Positions 7,663 through 15,809 of a DNA stretch of 64,000 nt are shown here, one piece after another. This DNA comes from Nocardia tengchongensis (GTDB lineage Bacteria > Actinomycetota > Actinomycetes > Mycobacteriales > Mycobacteriaceae), in NCBI RefSeq assembly GCF_018362975.1, contig NZ_CP074371.1, positions 2,542,001 through 2,606,000 on the forward strand, written 5' to 3'. The notes beneath the pieces were generated by a model that was given only the letters and a program-made list of their open reading frames with translations, was not told the DNA's origin and did no database searches. The position numbers were made by a program, and so were the translations under genes. Every line of letters starts with the position of its first letter. Positions within the stretch are counted from its first letter, which is position 1.

Positions 7663-8397
7663 TCAGTTCTCGGCCGCGGGGGCGGCCGGGATTCCCGGCT
7701 TTCCTTGCAGGTGCTGGGCGTAGATGCTCTGTCCCGGTGCGGCATTGAGGGTGGTCACGTACTGGTAGAGGGCGTAGGCGATGGTCGGTCCGCCGCCGAG
7801 GACCAGCCCGGCCAGTCCGCCCACGCCCGCGACCAGGCTGACGATGGGCAGCACCGCGACCACGCAGCCCAGGTTCAATACCAGGCAGGAGGCTCCGGCC
7901 AGGGCGAAGCCGACGCCGGTGCCTAGGACCGCGCCGATGGCAGTGCCGACGAGACTGCCCACCGAGGTGCCGATGCTGGCAGCGTTGATCAGGTCGTTCA
8001 TGGCCAGCTGGTTTTCCAGCGGCGAGGCAACGGGTTTCAGGTCGGCCACCGGTGTCGGGGTGGTGCGGTCGACGGTGGTGAGGTCGGGGGTCAGGCGGAG
8101 GATGCGGCCGTCGTCGGTGATCGTTTGGTGCAGCGGCAGCTTCCGGTCATCGAGGGTGTACGCCAACGGCAGTGTGTCGAGCACGGTCCCGGCGGCGTCG
8201 CGGATGGCGACCGAGTCCGCTTGCCCGGCTGCGAATGTGCCGTGATCGAGGGTGACGACCACGCTGCTGTCGGACAGGGTCGCGTGATAGGTGACCTGTG
8301 GGGTGGCTGATTCGGGGGTGGCGTTCGCGGTGGCGGCGGTGATGGCGACACCTGCGGCGGCACAGGCCGCGATCAGACCCGCGCGACGACTGTTCAT
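7663..8397 (-). CDS. Secreted glycine-zipper protein, tandem paralogue 2
   Basis: A 244-residue exported protein, paralogue of the next gene downstream (6890-7636). Signal peptide MNSRRAGLIAACAAAG with cleavage near ATANATPES; a beta-rich domain of about 95 residues (ATLSDSSVVVTLDHG, IRDAAGTVLDTLP); the linking motif LKPVASPLENQLAMNDL; a glycine-zipper stretch (GTSVGSLVGTAIGAVLGTG) with a CX6C pair (SCLVLNLGCVV); and a terminal YVTTLNAAPGQSIYA. It is the first gene of the pair, and a palindrome at 8433-8450 shared with the GH1/TetR intergenic region lies 36 bp before its start, so it is probably co-regulated with the secreted hydrolases. Function unknown. Confidence 0.8.
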   Translation of the reverse strand: MNSRRAGLIAACAAAGVAITAATANATPESATPQVTYHATLSDSSVVVTLDHGTFAAGQADSVAIRDAAGTVLDTLPLAYTLDDRKLPLHQTITDDGRILRLTPDLTTVDRTTPTPVADLKPVASPLENQLAMNDLINAASIGTSVGSLVGTAIGAVLGTGVGFALAGASCLVLNLGCVVAVLPIVSLVAGVGGLAGLVLGGGPTIAYALYQYVTTLNAAPGQSIYAQHLQGKPGIPAAPAAEN

Positions 8398-8432
8398 GGA
8401 ATTCCTTATCTTTCGTGCTGTGCGCGAGAGCC

Positions 8433-8450
8433 TACCGAGTGATCGGTCGG
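8433..8450. promoter_or_regulatory. TetR-type palindrome, copy 1 of a shared operator
   Basis: ACCGAGTGATCGGT at 8434-8447 has perfect 5-bp arms (ACCGA/TCGGT) around GTGA. The 15-mer ACCGAGTGATCGGTC differs at two positions from ACCGAGTGGTTGGTC at 12142-12156, which lies between the TetR gene and the GH1 gene. Position 36 bp upstream of the secreted paralogue suits repression. Confidence 0.65.
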
Positions 8451-8531
8451 CCAGCTGGAGAATCGTGCGATTCCACGAACTGAACAGAGAACGCGATGGT
8501 CAGTGGCTCGGGAGCCGCCGTTCGGTGCGGC

Positions 8532-9572
8532 TCACTCGCAGCGGAAACCTGTGTCGGTGCGGCGGATGTGGGAGAAGAAGTCCCACGCCGCGCGTGAGGC
8601 GCTGGGGCCGCGCGGGTCGGTGAACTCGGCGGCGTCGGGATCGGCCGAGCCGCCCGACCAGTAGTGCTCCATGGCGTGGATCGTCCACAATTGCATTGTG
8701 GGGCAGTCTGATTCGTGCTGCTGCCAGGTTTCGACCGTGTAGGAATGGCCCTCGGGCACGTCTGCGACGCCTTCGAGGGTGCTGGTCGGCTGTGGAGGAA
8801 TCCCGTGCGGCGCGAGCAGCAGGTTGTCGGTCTGCCGCCACTGTTCGATGACCTGTCGGCCGCATTCGTACGGCACCGCCGGATCGGCGTCGCCGTGGAA
8901 GCCGATGACCGGCATCACCCGGCGATTCCGGCCTTCGGCGGACAATGTCTGTGCGGCAAGCTGTTCCGTCGGCACGGTCGGCAGGTACGGGCCTACACAG
9001 CCGAGTGCGCCGTGATCGAACGCGGCACCCGAGTGCACGCCGATGGCGGCGAACAGGTCCGGGAAATACGCGCCCAGCAGCGTGGTTTCGTAAGCGCCGG
9101 AGGACATCCCGAGCGCATAGACCCGATCGGCATCGACGTGGTAGCGCTCGATGGTGATCCGGGTCATCGCGGCGATAGCGGCGGCGTCTCCGGACGTCCG
9201 GCTTTCCAAGGCGGGCGTGAGCAGCCCTGACCAGCATCGCTGCTGCAGCAGGTGGAATGGGCTGCCGTCGACGTAGAGGACCACGAATCCGTCGCGGCGG
9301 GCGATCGGATCCAGCAGATTGGCTCGGCGTTGCTGTTCGGCGGTGGTCTTGCAGCCGTGGATCATCACCACCAGTGCCGGGTCGGTGGGCAGGTCGTCGG
9401 GCACGAAAGCCTCGTAGGTGTAGGTCAATACGCCGGAGGTGTAGGTGCGGGTGTCGATTCGGCCGGGGTCCTCGCGCCGCGCCGTAGCAGGCGCGCGGGT
9501 CGCGATCAGCAAGCCGGTCAGCAGGACGATCAGAGCCAGTCGGAGTGTGCCCTGGCGCTCGGATACGCGCAT
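8532..9572 (-). CDS. Secreted PHB-depolymerase-family esterase
   Basis: Alpha/beta-hydrolase esterase of the polyhydroxybutyrate depolymerase/LpqC family, 346 residues, with an N-terminal hydrophobic export signal (LRLALIVLLTGLLIA). Catalytic landmarks: oxyanion HGCKTTAEQQRRAN near residue 72, nucleophile Ser157 in GMSSGAYE, acid in FHGDADPAVPY, and a C-terminal His in the IHAMEHYWSGG region. Such enzymes hydrolyse polyester, feruloyl or acyl esters outside the cell. The start at ATG 9572 is chosen because it gives a signal peptide and follows CGAGGAACC; the frame stays open far upstream inside the lipase gene and those starts are not credible. It lies 13 bp after the lipase, so it is the third gene of the GH1-lipase-esterase unit. 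Confidence 0.87.
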   Translation of the reverse strand: MRVSERQGTLRLALIVLLTGLLIATRAPATARREDPGRIDTRTYTSGVLTYTYEAFVPDDLPTDPALVVMIHGCKTTAEQQRRANLLDPIARRDGFVVLYVDGSPFHLLQQRCWSGLLTPALESRTSGDAAAIAAMTRITIERYHVDADRVYALGMSSGAYETTLLGAYFPDLFAAIGVHSGAAFDHGALGCVGPYLPTVPTEQLAAQTLSAEGRNRRVMPVIGFHGDADPAVPYECGRQVIEQWRQTDNLLLAPHGIPPQPTSTLEGVADVPEGHSYTVETWQQHESDCPTMQLWTIHAMEHYWSGGSADPDAAEFTDPRGPSASRAAWDFFSHIRRTDTGFRCE

Positions 9573-9585
9573 GGTTCCTCGGCTT

Positions 9586-10767
9586 TCACCGGTCGGCCGC
9601 CGCCATCCGGTCGGCGAGGAACGCCTGGGCATCGGGCACCCGGCGCAGCGCTTCCAGTCCGTGCTCGCCGAGGGGATCGCGCACGGTCTCGATCGTGGTT
9701 CCGCCGGCGCGCCACCGGGCCATGAGTTGGTCGGCTTGGTCGACCGGGACGATCTCGTCGGTGTCGGCGTGGTAGTTGAAGATGGGCATGGCCGGTGCCG
9801 TCGCTCCAAGGGAATTGTCCCGCAGGATCGCCGCGAACCGAGGGGACTGCAGCAAAACCGTGCCTCGGGTGTAATCGTCGAGCCGGCGGAACGCGAAGGT
9901 GACGAGCAGATCGGTGACGCAGGCGTCGCCGGCCGCCGCGATCGCGGCCTGCCCGCGCTCATCGAGCAGGTCACCGATGTCAGCTTCGGGGTATTCACGG
10001 TCGAAGGCGACCAGGATCCCGAAGTTGTAGCCGGAGAAGACGCTTCCGTCGAAACGAGCGGTCAAGGCCGTCAGGTCGGCAGGGACACCGCCGATCGCGG
10101 CCCCGGCGAAGGAAAGTCCGGGTGCATACGAGGGTTGGAGCTGAGCGGCCCACGCGGTCGCGGCCCCGCCGCCGGAGTAGCCGTCGAGCCCCCAGACCGC
10201 ATCCGGTCCGACGCCGGCGGGCTCGAACCCGCCGACCGCCCGGATGCCATCGAGAATCGTGTGCGCCGTGCGTGGCCCGGTCAAGAAGCCCGACTTGGGG
10301 CCTTCGTGATCGGGCACCGCCACGATCCAGCCTTTCGCGAGCATCTGCGTCAGCGGCTCGGCCGACTGCGCGGTGTGATTCACCAGGGTGTACGACGGTG
10401 CGCAGCGGGTACCGGTCGAATCCTCCGGCAGCTGTTCGGAAACCACCGGCCGCCGTCCGGAACCGGTCCACGGCGCGGTGGGAACCAGCACGGTCGTCAC
10501 CCCGAGTTCGGGGTGATCGCGAGAGTCGTTGGTGCGGAACGACAATTGCCAGGCGCGGACCGGTATGCCCAGATCCACATCGACTTCGCGGTGGTCGACG
10601 AGTTGACCGTCGCGGTAGGACGCGAGGTCCGGTGGCGGTGAGTAGAACGGATCGATGTCGGGCCGTACCGACCCGGCGGCGGGTGGAAGGTCCTCGGCCA
10701 CGGCTGGTGTGCTCGCTGAGAGTGCGGCGGCGGCGAACACGGCTGCCGCCACGAAACGAGTGATCAT
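9586..10767 (-). CDS. Secreted LIP-family lipase
   Basis: Secretory lipase of the LIP family (Pfam PF03583), 393 residues. Signal peptide MITRFVAAAVFAAAALSAS with cleavage near PAVAED. Catalytic features: nucleophile Ser198 in LDGYSGGGAATAW, an acid in YHADTDEIVP, and His in DPLGEHGLEAL. The VPDHEGPKSGF segment typical of the family is present around residue 152. It degrades acylglycerols or other lipid esters outside the cytoplasm. It sits 24 bp after the GH1 gene and 13 bp before the esterase, all leftward, so the three probably form one operon under the promoter next to the TetR gene. Confidence 0.9.
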   Translation of the reverse strand: MITRFVAAAVFAAAALSASTPAVAEDLPPAAGSVRPDIDPFYSPPPDLASYRDGQLVDHREVDVDLGIPVRAWQLSFRTNDSRDHPELGVTTVLVPTAPWTGSGRRPVVSEQLPEDSTGTRCAPSYTLVNHTAQSAEPLTQMLAKGWIVAVPDHEGPKSGFLTGPRTAHTILDGIRAVGGFEPAGVGPDAVWGLDGYSGGGAATAWAAQLQPSYAPGLSFAGAAIGGVPADLTALTARFDGSVFSGYNFGILVAFDREYPEADIGDLLDERGQAAIAAAGDACVTDLLVTFAFRRLDDYTRGTVLLQSPRFAAILRDNSLGATAPAMPIFNYHADTDEIVPVDQADQLMARWRAGGTTIETVRDPLGEHGLEALRRVPDAQAFLADRMAAADR

Positions 10768-10791
10768 GAATAGTCCTCGAGGTGGGCTTGT

Positions 10792-12084
10792 TCAGCGGGC
10801 CGGGCGCAGGCAGCTGGCCAGCTCGTCGACGAGTGAGCACACGGTCTGGGGATAGACCGGCCGGTAATCGCCGGGGACGCCGCCGTTGGCGATGATCGTT
10901 CGGTAGGTGTCGACCGCTGCGGTGGGCACGCGCGTCAGGCTGGGATCGTTGCGCACGTCGACGGAGTAGAGCCCGAAACGTGGCTCGTAGCTGCCCCATT
11001 CGTAATTGTCGGTGAGGCTCCAGTAGTTGTAGCCGATGACGTTCATCCCGTCGCGCACGGCGCGTTGCACCCAGTAGACGGCGTCGGACAGGTGGTCGGA
11101 GCGGTCGTAATCCGGTCGCGGCGCGCCGTTGTCGGTCGGCATCCCGTTCTCGACGACGTACAGCGGCCGGCCCGGAAAGCGTTCGGCGTAGTGCCGCAGC
11201 GCGTAGTAGATGCCATCGGGGGCGGGATTGGCCTTCCACGGTTCGGCGAAGGCATTGAAGAAGCTGAAATCCGTTGGCGACATCGAGTTGTAGTAGTCGA
11301 GCCCGATGAAGTCGAGTTTGTCGGCGACTCGGTCGAGGAAGGTGGTGTCGACGGCGGCCTCGCCGACAGGGAAATAGGCGACGTTCGATGACACCTGCGC
11401 GCCGGGCTGTGCCGCGTGGATGTAGTCGTAGATGTCGCGGTGGGCTCGGACCCAGCGGTCTTGCGCGCCGGATACGTCGGCCGGGCCGAGTCCGCCGACC
11501 TGCATTTCCTCGAATGCGTACGCCGAGGGTTCGTTGAAGGTGATCCAGATCGGATCGAACCGGGCGTAGCGGTCGACGACCTGCCTCGCGTTGGCCAGCC
11601 AATCGGTGAGCATGTCGGCGTGGCGCCAGCCGCCGCGGTCGAATTCCCAGCCGGGATAGACCCAGTGGTCGAGGGTGATCATCGGCCGCATACCGGCGGC
11701 GCGGATGGTGGCGACCACATCGTCGTAGAACGCCCACGCGGCCGGATCGTACTGTCCGGGTGCGGGTTCCAGGCGCGCCCATTCCACGCCGAAGCGGAAG
11801 ACGCCGACGCCCAGGTCGCGGGCGCGGGCGATGTCGTCGCGGTAGCGGTGCAGAAAATCGGCCGAGGTCCCGACCGGATCGTGGGTCTTGCCCGAGGCGG
11901 CGTAGCGCGACCAGTTGCTGTCGGGCGAGTACCCCTCGGATTGGAACCCGGAACCCGCTACGCCCCAGAGGAATCCGGCGGGCAGTGACCCGCTGTGATC
12001 GACGCCCGGTTCGGCGGCCGCCGAGGTGATCGACAGCAACGCCATACCGAGTGCGATCGCCGCGATCCCTGCTTTCCGACGCAT
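10792..12084 (-). CDS. Secreted GH1 family beta-glycosidase
   Basis: Glycoside hydrolase family 1 enzyme with an N-terminal signal peptide (MRRKAGIAAIALGMALLSIT, cleavage near SAAAEP), unusual because most GH1 enzymes are intracellular. The two catalytic glutamates are in place: acid/base Glu185 in ITFNEPSAY and nucleophile Glu312 in YVVENGMP. The substrate-pocket DHW (residues 139-141) and the C-terminal WSLTDNYEW motif are conserved. Likely a retaining beta-glucosidase or related exo-glycosidase acting outside the cell, perhaps on glycolipids given its lipase and esterase neighbours. ATG 12084 has AGGAG 6 nt upstream; an in-frame GTG at 12114 lacks one. First gene of the leftward operon and divergent from the TetR gene. 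Confidence 0.9.
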   Translation of the reverse strand: MRRKAGIAAIALGMALLSITSAAAEPGVDHSGSLPAGFLWGVAGSGFQSEGYSPDSNWSRYAASGKTHDPVGTSADFLHRYRDDIARARDLGVGVFRFGVEWARLEPAPGQYDPAAWAFYDDVVATIRAAGMRPMITLDHWVYPGWEFDRGGWRHADMLTDWLANARQVVDRYARFDPIWITFNEPSAYAFEEMQVGGLGPADVSGAQDRWVRAHRDIYDYIHAAQPGAQVSSNVAYFPVGEAAVDTTFLDRVADKLDFIGLDYYNSMSPTDFSFFNAFAEPWKANPAPDGIYYALRHYAERFPGRPLYVVENGMPTDNGAPRPDYDRSDHLSDAVYWVQRAVRDGMNVIGYNYWSLTDNYEWGSYEPRFGLYSVDVRNDPSLTRVPTAAVDTYRTIIANGGVPGDYRPVYPQTVCSLVDELASCLRPAR

Positions 12085-12140
12085 GTGCTGCTCCTGTTTT
12101 CCTCCGCCGGTCACGGTGAACGGCTGCGGCGATGGTAGCT

Positions 12141-12156
12141 GACCGAGTGGTTGGTC
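12141..12156. promoter_or_regulatory. TetR-type palindrome, copy 2 of a shared operator
   Basis: GACCGAGTGGTTGGTC lies in the 111-bp gap between the divergent GH1 and TetR genes, 39 bp before the regulator start. ACCGA/TTGGT arms carry one mismatch. It nearly matches the palindrome at 8433-8450, making it the best candidate operator for autoregulation and control of the secreted-enzyme operon. Confidence 0.65.
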
Positions 12157-12195
12157 TGCCAGTGCGCCGGGGCCGGTGCCATAGGATTCGACCTC

Positions 12196-12813
12196 ATGGC
12201 GACCACCGACTCCGCGCAGCGATCAGGTGAACTGGCGCGTACCAAGATCATCGAGGTGGCGTTCGAGCACTTCGCGCGCCACGGGTACAAGGGCAGCTCG
12301 CTGGCCCGGATCGCCGCCGACGCCGAGATCTCGCAGTCGGGCCTGCTGCACCACTTCCGCACCAAACAGGCGCTGCTGCAGGCGGTCCTCGCCACCCGCG
12401 ATCTGCGCGACATGGCGGTCACCGGCACCGGGCTCGACGAACTGTCGGCCATGGACTTCGACAGGCTGCTGTCGTTCTTCGAAGACGTGGTCCGCCACAA
12501 CGTCACCAACCGACCCATGATCAGGCTCGCCCACCTCGCCGCCGCCGAGGCCGACGGCCCCGACCACCCCGCCTACGAGTGGGTGACCGGCAGACAGCGG
12601 TTCCTGCGTTCCCTCATCGAGGCCGCGCTCGAACGTGACATCGCCGCCGGTGCGGTGCGCCCGGACATCGACCCTCGTGCGATGACCAGCCTGCTCATCG
12701 CCACGATGGACGGTCTGGAAAGCCAATGGCTGCTCGAGGCTGACCTGGACACGGTCGCGTCCTTCACCTACTTCACCGCGTGGCTGCGCGCCTCGGTCGA
12801 GCCGGCCGGCTGA
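12196..12813 (+). CDS. TetR/AcrR family regulator of the secreted-hydrolase block
   Basis: One-component repressor, 205 residues. The N-terminal helix-turn-helix is typical: TKIIEVAFEHFARHG, then GSSLARIAADAEISQSGLLHHF, residues about 14-60, followed by an all-helical ligand-binding domain with an RLAHLAAAEADGPDHPA segment. ATG 12196 (MATTDS) is chosen; an upstream GTG at 12151 would place the start inside the operator. It is divergent from the GH1-lipase-esterase operon with a 111-bp gap containing the palindrome at 12141-12156; a second copy stands before the secreted paralogue pair. Inference: this protein represses both units and its ligand is a product or substrate of the exported enzymes. 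It converges on the PucR-type gene with a 5-bp gap. Confidence 0.9.
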   Translation: MATTDSAQRSGELARTKIIEVAFEHFARHGYKGSSLARIAADAEISQSGLLHHFRTKQALLQAVLATRDLRDMAVTGTGLDELSAMDFDRLLSFFEDVVRHNVTNRPMIRLAHLAAAEADGPDHPAYEWVTGRQRFLRSLIEAALERDIAAGAVRPDIDPRAMTSLLIATMDGLESQWLLEADLDTVASFTYFTAWLRASVEPAG

Positions 12814-12818
12814 TCGGC

Positions 12819-14000
12819 CTACTTCAGGACCGGCAGTGCGCGCAGTGCGGCGCCGAGTTCGAGGACGGCGCGCGGGTCGTTGAGCGAGCGGTCTGTCAGT
12901 TCCTCGATTCGGCGCAGTCGGTAGCGCACCGAATTCGGGTGCAGGAACAGTCGCCGGCCGGTTTCCGCCGCCGAGCCGTTCGCGGCATACCAGGTGCGCA
13001 GGGTTTCCAGCAGGCGCTCGCGTTCCTCGTACGGCAGTGCCAGCAGCGGTCCCAGCGAAACTCGCACCATCCGTTCGGCTTCGACCGGCGCCGCCGCGAT
13101 CAGCATGGCGAGCGGATCGTCGTCGAACCGGGCCACGCCACGTGTGCGACCGCGCAGACCGGCCAGTGCGAGCCGGGCGAAATGCAGCGCCTGCGGGGTT
13201 TCCGGCAACGCGTCGTAGGACGGGCTCACCCCGACTCGCGTGTGGTGCTTCCGTAATGCCCTGAGCGCGGCGGGTTCTCGCGCCTCGGGCAGCGCGAGGA
13301 CCCCGATCTGCTGGTCCGGCAGTAGCCGCCAGGCGGAGGTGATCTGTTCGGTGCGCAGGGCGGTCTCGATGCCGGGCAGTGCTTCCCGGCCGGTCGCCGG
13401 GACCTCCGCGGCGACGACGACATAGCGGCCGGTGGGTGGCAGTCCGAGAATCCGGGTCGCCTCACCAAGGGTGGCCGGGTCGGCGATCATGCCGGTGAAC
13501 AAGGCCTCCACCAGCACCGACCGCTCATGTTCGCGTTGCGTCACCAGCTCCGAGGTCATGTCCCGGTAGGCGGCCGCGACCGCCACCGCGTACTCACCCG
13601 ACAGCGCCCATACGTCCGCGGCGAGCGGGACGAGCATGGCGTCGGTGACCTCGGGGTGGCGGCGGGACTCGGCGACGAGTTCGGACCACAGGAATTCGAA
13701 TCCGATGCGGAAGGCGTGCAAGGTTTCGGCCAACGGCACGCCCTGCTGTGCGCGTAGCCTGCCGGTTTCCTTCGGCGGCTCCGGATCCACCGGTGCGTCG
13801 GTGGTGAAGTGCCGCAGCATCAATGTCAGATTGCACGTGCACGAGATGCGGATCGTGTCGAAGGGAACCTGGGCTTCATTGCGATAGGTGTCGAGTTCGA
13901 TCAGGAATCGCTCGGCCAGCCGCAGCCCGAGATCGTCGATGCGTTCCAGCAGGACGTCCGCTACTTCGACGACCGCTTCCGGTGGCGTGGCGCGGGGCAT
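12819..14000 (-). CDS. PucR/CdaR-type transcriptional regulator
   Basis: Regulator of 393 residues with an N-terminal RsbRD-like sensory region (residues about 10-170), a middle GGDEF-like degenerate domain (TGRYVVVAAEVPATG onward), and a C-terminal PucR helix-turn-helix. The C-terminal signature LRTWYAANGSAAETGRRL followed by LHPNSVRYRLRRIEELT is diagnostic of the CdaR/PucR family. These proteins activate catabolic or secondary-metabolite genes. A 9-bp-arm palindrome at 14022-14043 lies just upstream and may be its own site; the divergent lipase gene at 14124 is a natural target. Confidence 0.88.
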   Translation of the reverse strand: MPRATPPEAVVEVADVLLERIDDLGLRLAERFLIELDTYRNEAQVPFDTIRISCTCNLTLMLRHFTTDAPVDPEPPKETGRLRAQQGVPLAETLHAFRIGFEFLWSELVAESRRHPEVTDAMLVPLAADVWALSGEYAVAVAAAYRDMTSELVTQREHERSVLVEALFTGMIADPATLGEATRILGLPPTGRYVVVAAEVPATGREALPGIETALRTEQITSAWRLLPDQQIGVLALPEAREPAALRALRKHHTRVGVSPSYDALPETPQALHFARLALAGLRGRTRGVARFDDDPLAMLIAAAPVEAERMVRVSLGPLLALPYEERERLLETLRTWYAANGSAAETGRRLFLHPNSVRYRLRRIEELTDRSLNDPRAVLELGAALRALPVLK

Positions 14001-14021
14001 TTCCGCAGGTTACCGCCACCG

Positions 14022-14043
14022 CGATTGTCCCTGAGGACAATTG
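14022..14043. promoter_or_regulatory. Palindrome between PucR-type gene and lipase gene
   Basis: ATTGTCC CTGA GGACAAT (14024-14041) is a perfect 7-bp inverted repeat, extending to 9 bp with one mismatch. It lies 24 bp before the PucR-type start and about 80 bp before the divergent lipase. A TCACCGCGG direct repeat follows at 14060-14100. Probable operator for the divergent pair. Confidence 0.5.
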
Positions 14044-14123
14044 ACGTGACAGGGATGTTGTCACCGCGGCCATAGAACCCTCGTCACCGCGGTGCGACGA
14101 TTTCGGCGTTGTATTTCAGCACT

Positions 14124-14990
14124 ATGGGAATGAGTCTCCCGATGTCCACCTTCACCAGCAGCGACGGCACCATCATCCACGTCAGGGAATGGCTGCCCGC
14201 CGGTCGCGACTCGATCGGCATCGTGCAGATCGCGCACGGGATGGGCGAATACGCCGGTCGTTACGCGCACTTCGCCGACCGGCTCGCCGACCTCGGCTAT
14301 GCCGTCTACGCGAATGATCACCGCGGCCACGGCCACAGCATCGCCGGTGCACCCGGCGACCTCGGCGCCGATGGATGGAACCTGCTGGTGGAAGACCTCG
14401 TAGCGCTGACGAAGCTGGTGCGCGACAAGCATTCCGGAATCCCCGTCGTACTATTCGGCCACAGCCTCGGATCTTTCGCCGTCCAGCAGTACATTCTCGA
14501 TCACTCGGGGCTGGTCGACGACGTCATCCTGTGCGGCACCACCGCGGTCGATCAGCTGTTCGCCAGAATCGCCGATTCCGGTGGAGATCTGCTGGGGCTG
14601 TTCAACACTCGGTTCCAGCCGACCCGAACGACCGCCGACTGGCTCAGCCGTGACGAGGCCCAGGTCGATGCGTACCTGACCCATCCGTGGTGCGGGTTCG
14701 AGATCGACCCCGAGAACATGGCGGCGCTGGCATCGGCAGCCGCCGATCGCCTGTCGAAGCCGACGACCGTTCCCACCGACCTCCCCATCTACGTAATGGT
14801 CGGCGACCAGGACCCACTCAACGACGACCTGCGCCTGAGCGATCTGCTGATCAGCCGCTACCGCGACGCCGGCCTGACCGACATCCCCTACCGGGTGTAT
14901 CCCGGAGCTCGACACGAGATCCTCAACGAGATCAACCGCGACGAGGTCGAAGACGACCTGATCGCCTGGATCACCCGCGCCACCGACTAG
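14124..14990 (+). CDS. Monoacylglycerol lipase-like alpha/beta hydrolase
   Basis: Serine hydrolase of the Hydrolase_4/monoacylglycerol lipase family, 288 residues, no signal peptide. Motifs: IAHGMGEYAGRYAHFA (HGxGE oxyanion motif), NDHRGHGHS, nucleophile Ser in FGHSLGSFAVQ, acid in MVGDQDPLNDD, and His in YPGARHEILNE. It would release fatty acid from monoacylglycerols or phospholipids. The start is uncertain: ATG 14124 is used, ATG 14130 and ATG 14142 are nearly equal, and none has a strong ribosome site, so a leaderless transcript is possible. Divergent from the PucR-type regulator. Confidence 0.88.
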   Translation: MGMSLPMSTFTSSDGTIIHVREWLPAGRDSIGIVQIAHGMGEYAGRYAHFADRLADLGYAVYANDHRGHGHSIAGAPGDLGADGWNLLVEDLVALTKLVRDKHSGIPVVLFGHSLGSFAVQQYILDHSGLVDDVILCGTTAVDQLFARIADSGGDLLGLFNTRFQPTRTTADWLSRDEAQVDAYLTHPWCGFEIDPENMAALASAAADRLSKPTTVPTDLPIYVMVGDQDPLNDDLRLSDLLISRYRDAGLTDIPYRVYPGARHEILNEINRDEVEDDLIAWITRATD

Positions 14991-15014
14991 ACCGGTGTGC
15001 CGCTCCGGCTGCGT

Positions 15015-15809
15015 TCAGACGAGGTCGATGTCGTCGAGCAGACGAGCGCCGAGATCGGTGTCGCCTGCGAGCGAGACGTCGCAGTCGCGCCAGGCGGCGC
15101 GCGTCGTGCCCCAGAGCGGAAATTCACTGGCACGAGCGGTGATTCGAGCAGCCGCGCCCTCCGGCTCGCCGCGCCGCACGCGCAACCGTCGGCCCGGTTC
15201 CGGTTCGATGCGCCAGGTGCCGCCGCCGGGGCCGGTGAAAGTGATCGCGACAGGCTCGTCGAGCCAGGCCAGGCGTTCGCGGTGGGACTGCTCCAACAGG
15301 GTGGTCAGCCATTCCAGGATCGAGGCCGTCCGTTGCTCGTCGGTGGGCGGGTGCGGGCGGTCCAGCGCCGCGGCGATGTCGTGGCGCAGGTGGGTGTGCC
15401 AGTCGAAGAGGAACATCGCCGGGAAGATTCGCATCGGATAGCGGCCGAGCTCGCCGACCCGCAGCCGGACTCGGCCGACACCGGGCGCGGTCAGGACGGC
15501 CAGGGCGGCCGTGCCGACTCGGGTCCAGGTCGCGAAGCCCTCGAGGGCTTGTTGCGGTGACCGTGAACGCGATGCCGCGACGGCCCGCTCGTTGAGGCTC
15601 TCCACGTCCTTGGTGGCCATGAACGCGAGCGCATCCGGGGTGACGACGCTGCGCAGGTCGGCGGCCATATGCGCCACAACGTCTTTCACACTCCAGCCGG
15701 CGGCCCGGCTGTCGGCGTGCCACTCCGCATCGGTGAGGTCGGCGCAGAAATCGAGCACGGCCTGTCGCTCGACCCGCAGCGCCGACAGGTGGTCACCGCT
15801 CACACTCAC
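15015..15809 (-). CDS. Maleylpyruvate isomerase family mycothiol-dependent enzyme
   Basis: DinB/MDMPI fold protein, 264 residues. The N-terminal domain has the helix-bundle signature: ADLTDAEWHADSRAAGWSV, then KDVVAHMAADL with a metal-ligand His, and a second His pair in FDWHTHLRHDI. The C-terminal part carries a beta-rich SCP2-like MDMPI_C region (VAITFTGPGGGTWRIEP). Family members use mycothiol, the actinobacterial thiol, for isomerisation or detoxification; the exact substrate is unknown. The start overlaps the upstream DUF4383 stop by 4 bp (ATGA), indicating translational coupling. Confidence 0.82.
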   Translation of the reverse strand: MSVSGDHLSALRVERQAVLDFCADLTDAEWHADSRAAGWSVKDVVAHMAADLRSVVTPDALAFMATKDVESLNERAVAASRSRSPQQALEGFATWTRVGTAALAVLTAPGVGRVRLRVGELGRYPMRIFPAMFLFDWHTHLRHDIAAALDRPHPPTDEQRTASILEWLTTLLEQSHRERLAWLDEPVAITFTGPGGGTWRIEPEPGRRLRVRRGEPEGAAARITARASEFPLWGTTRAAWRDCDVSLAGDTDLGARLLDDIDLV

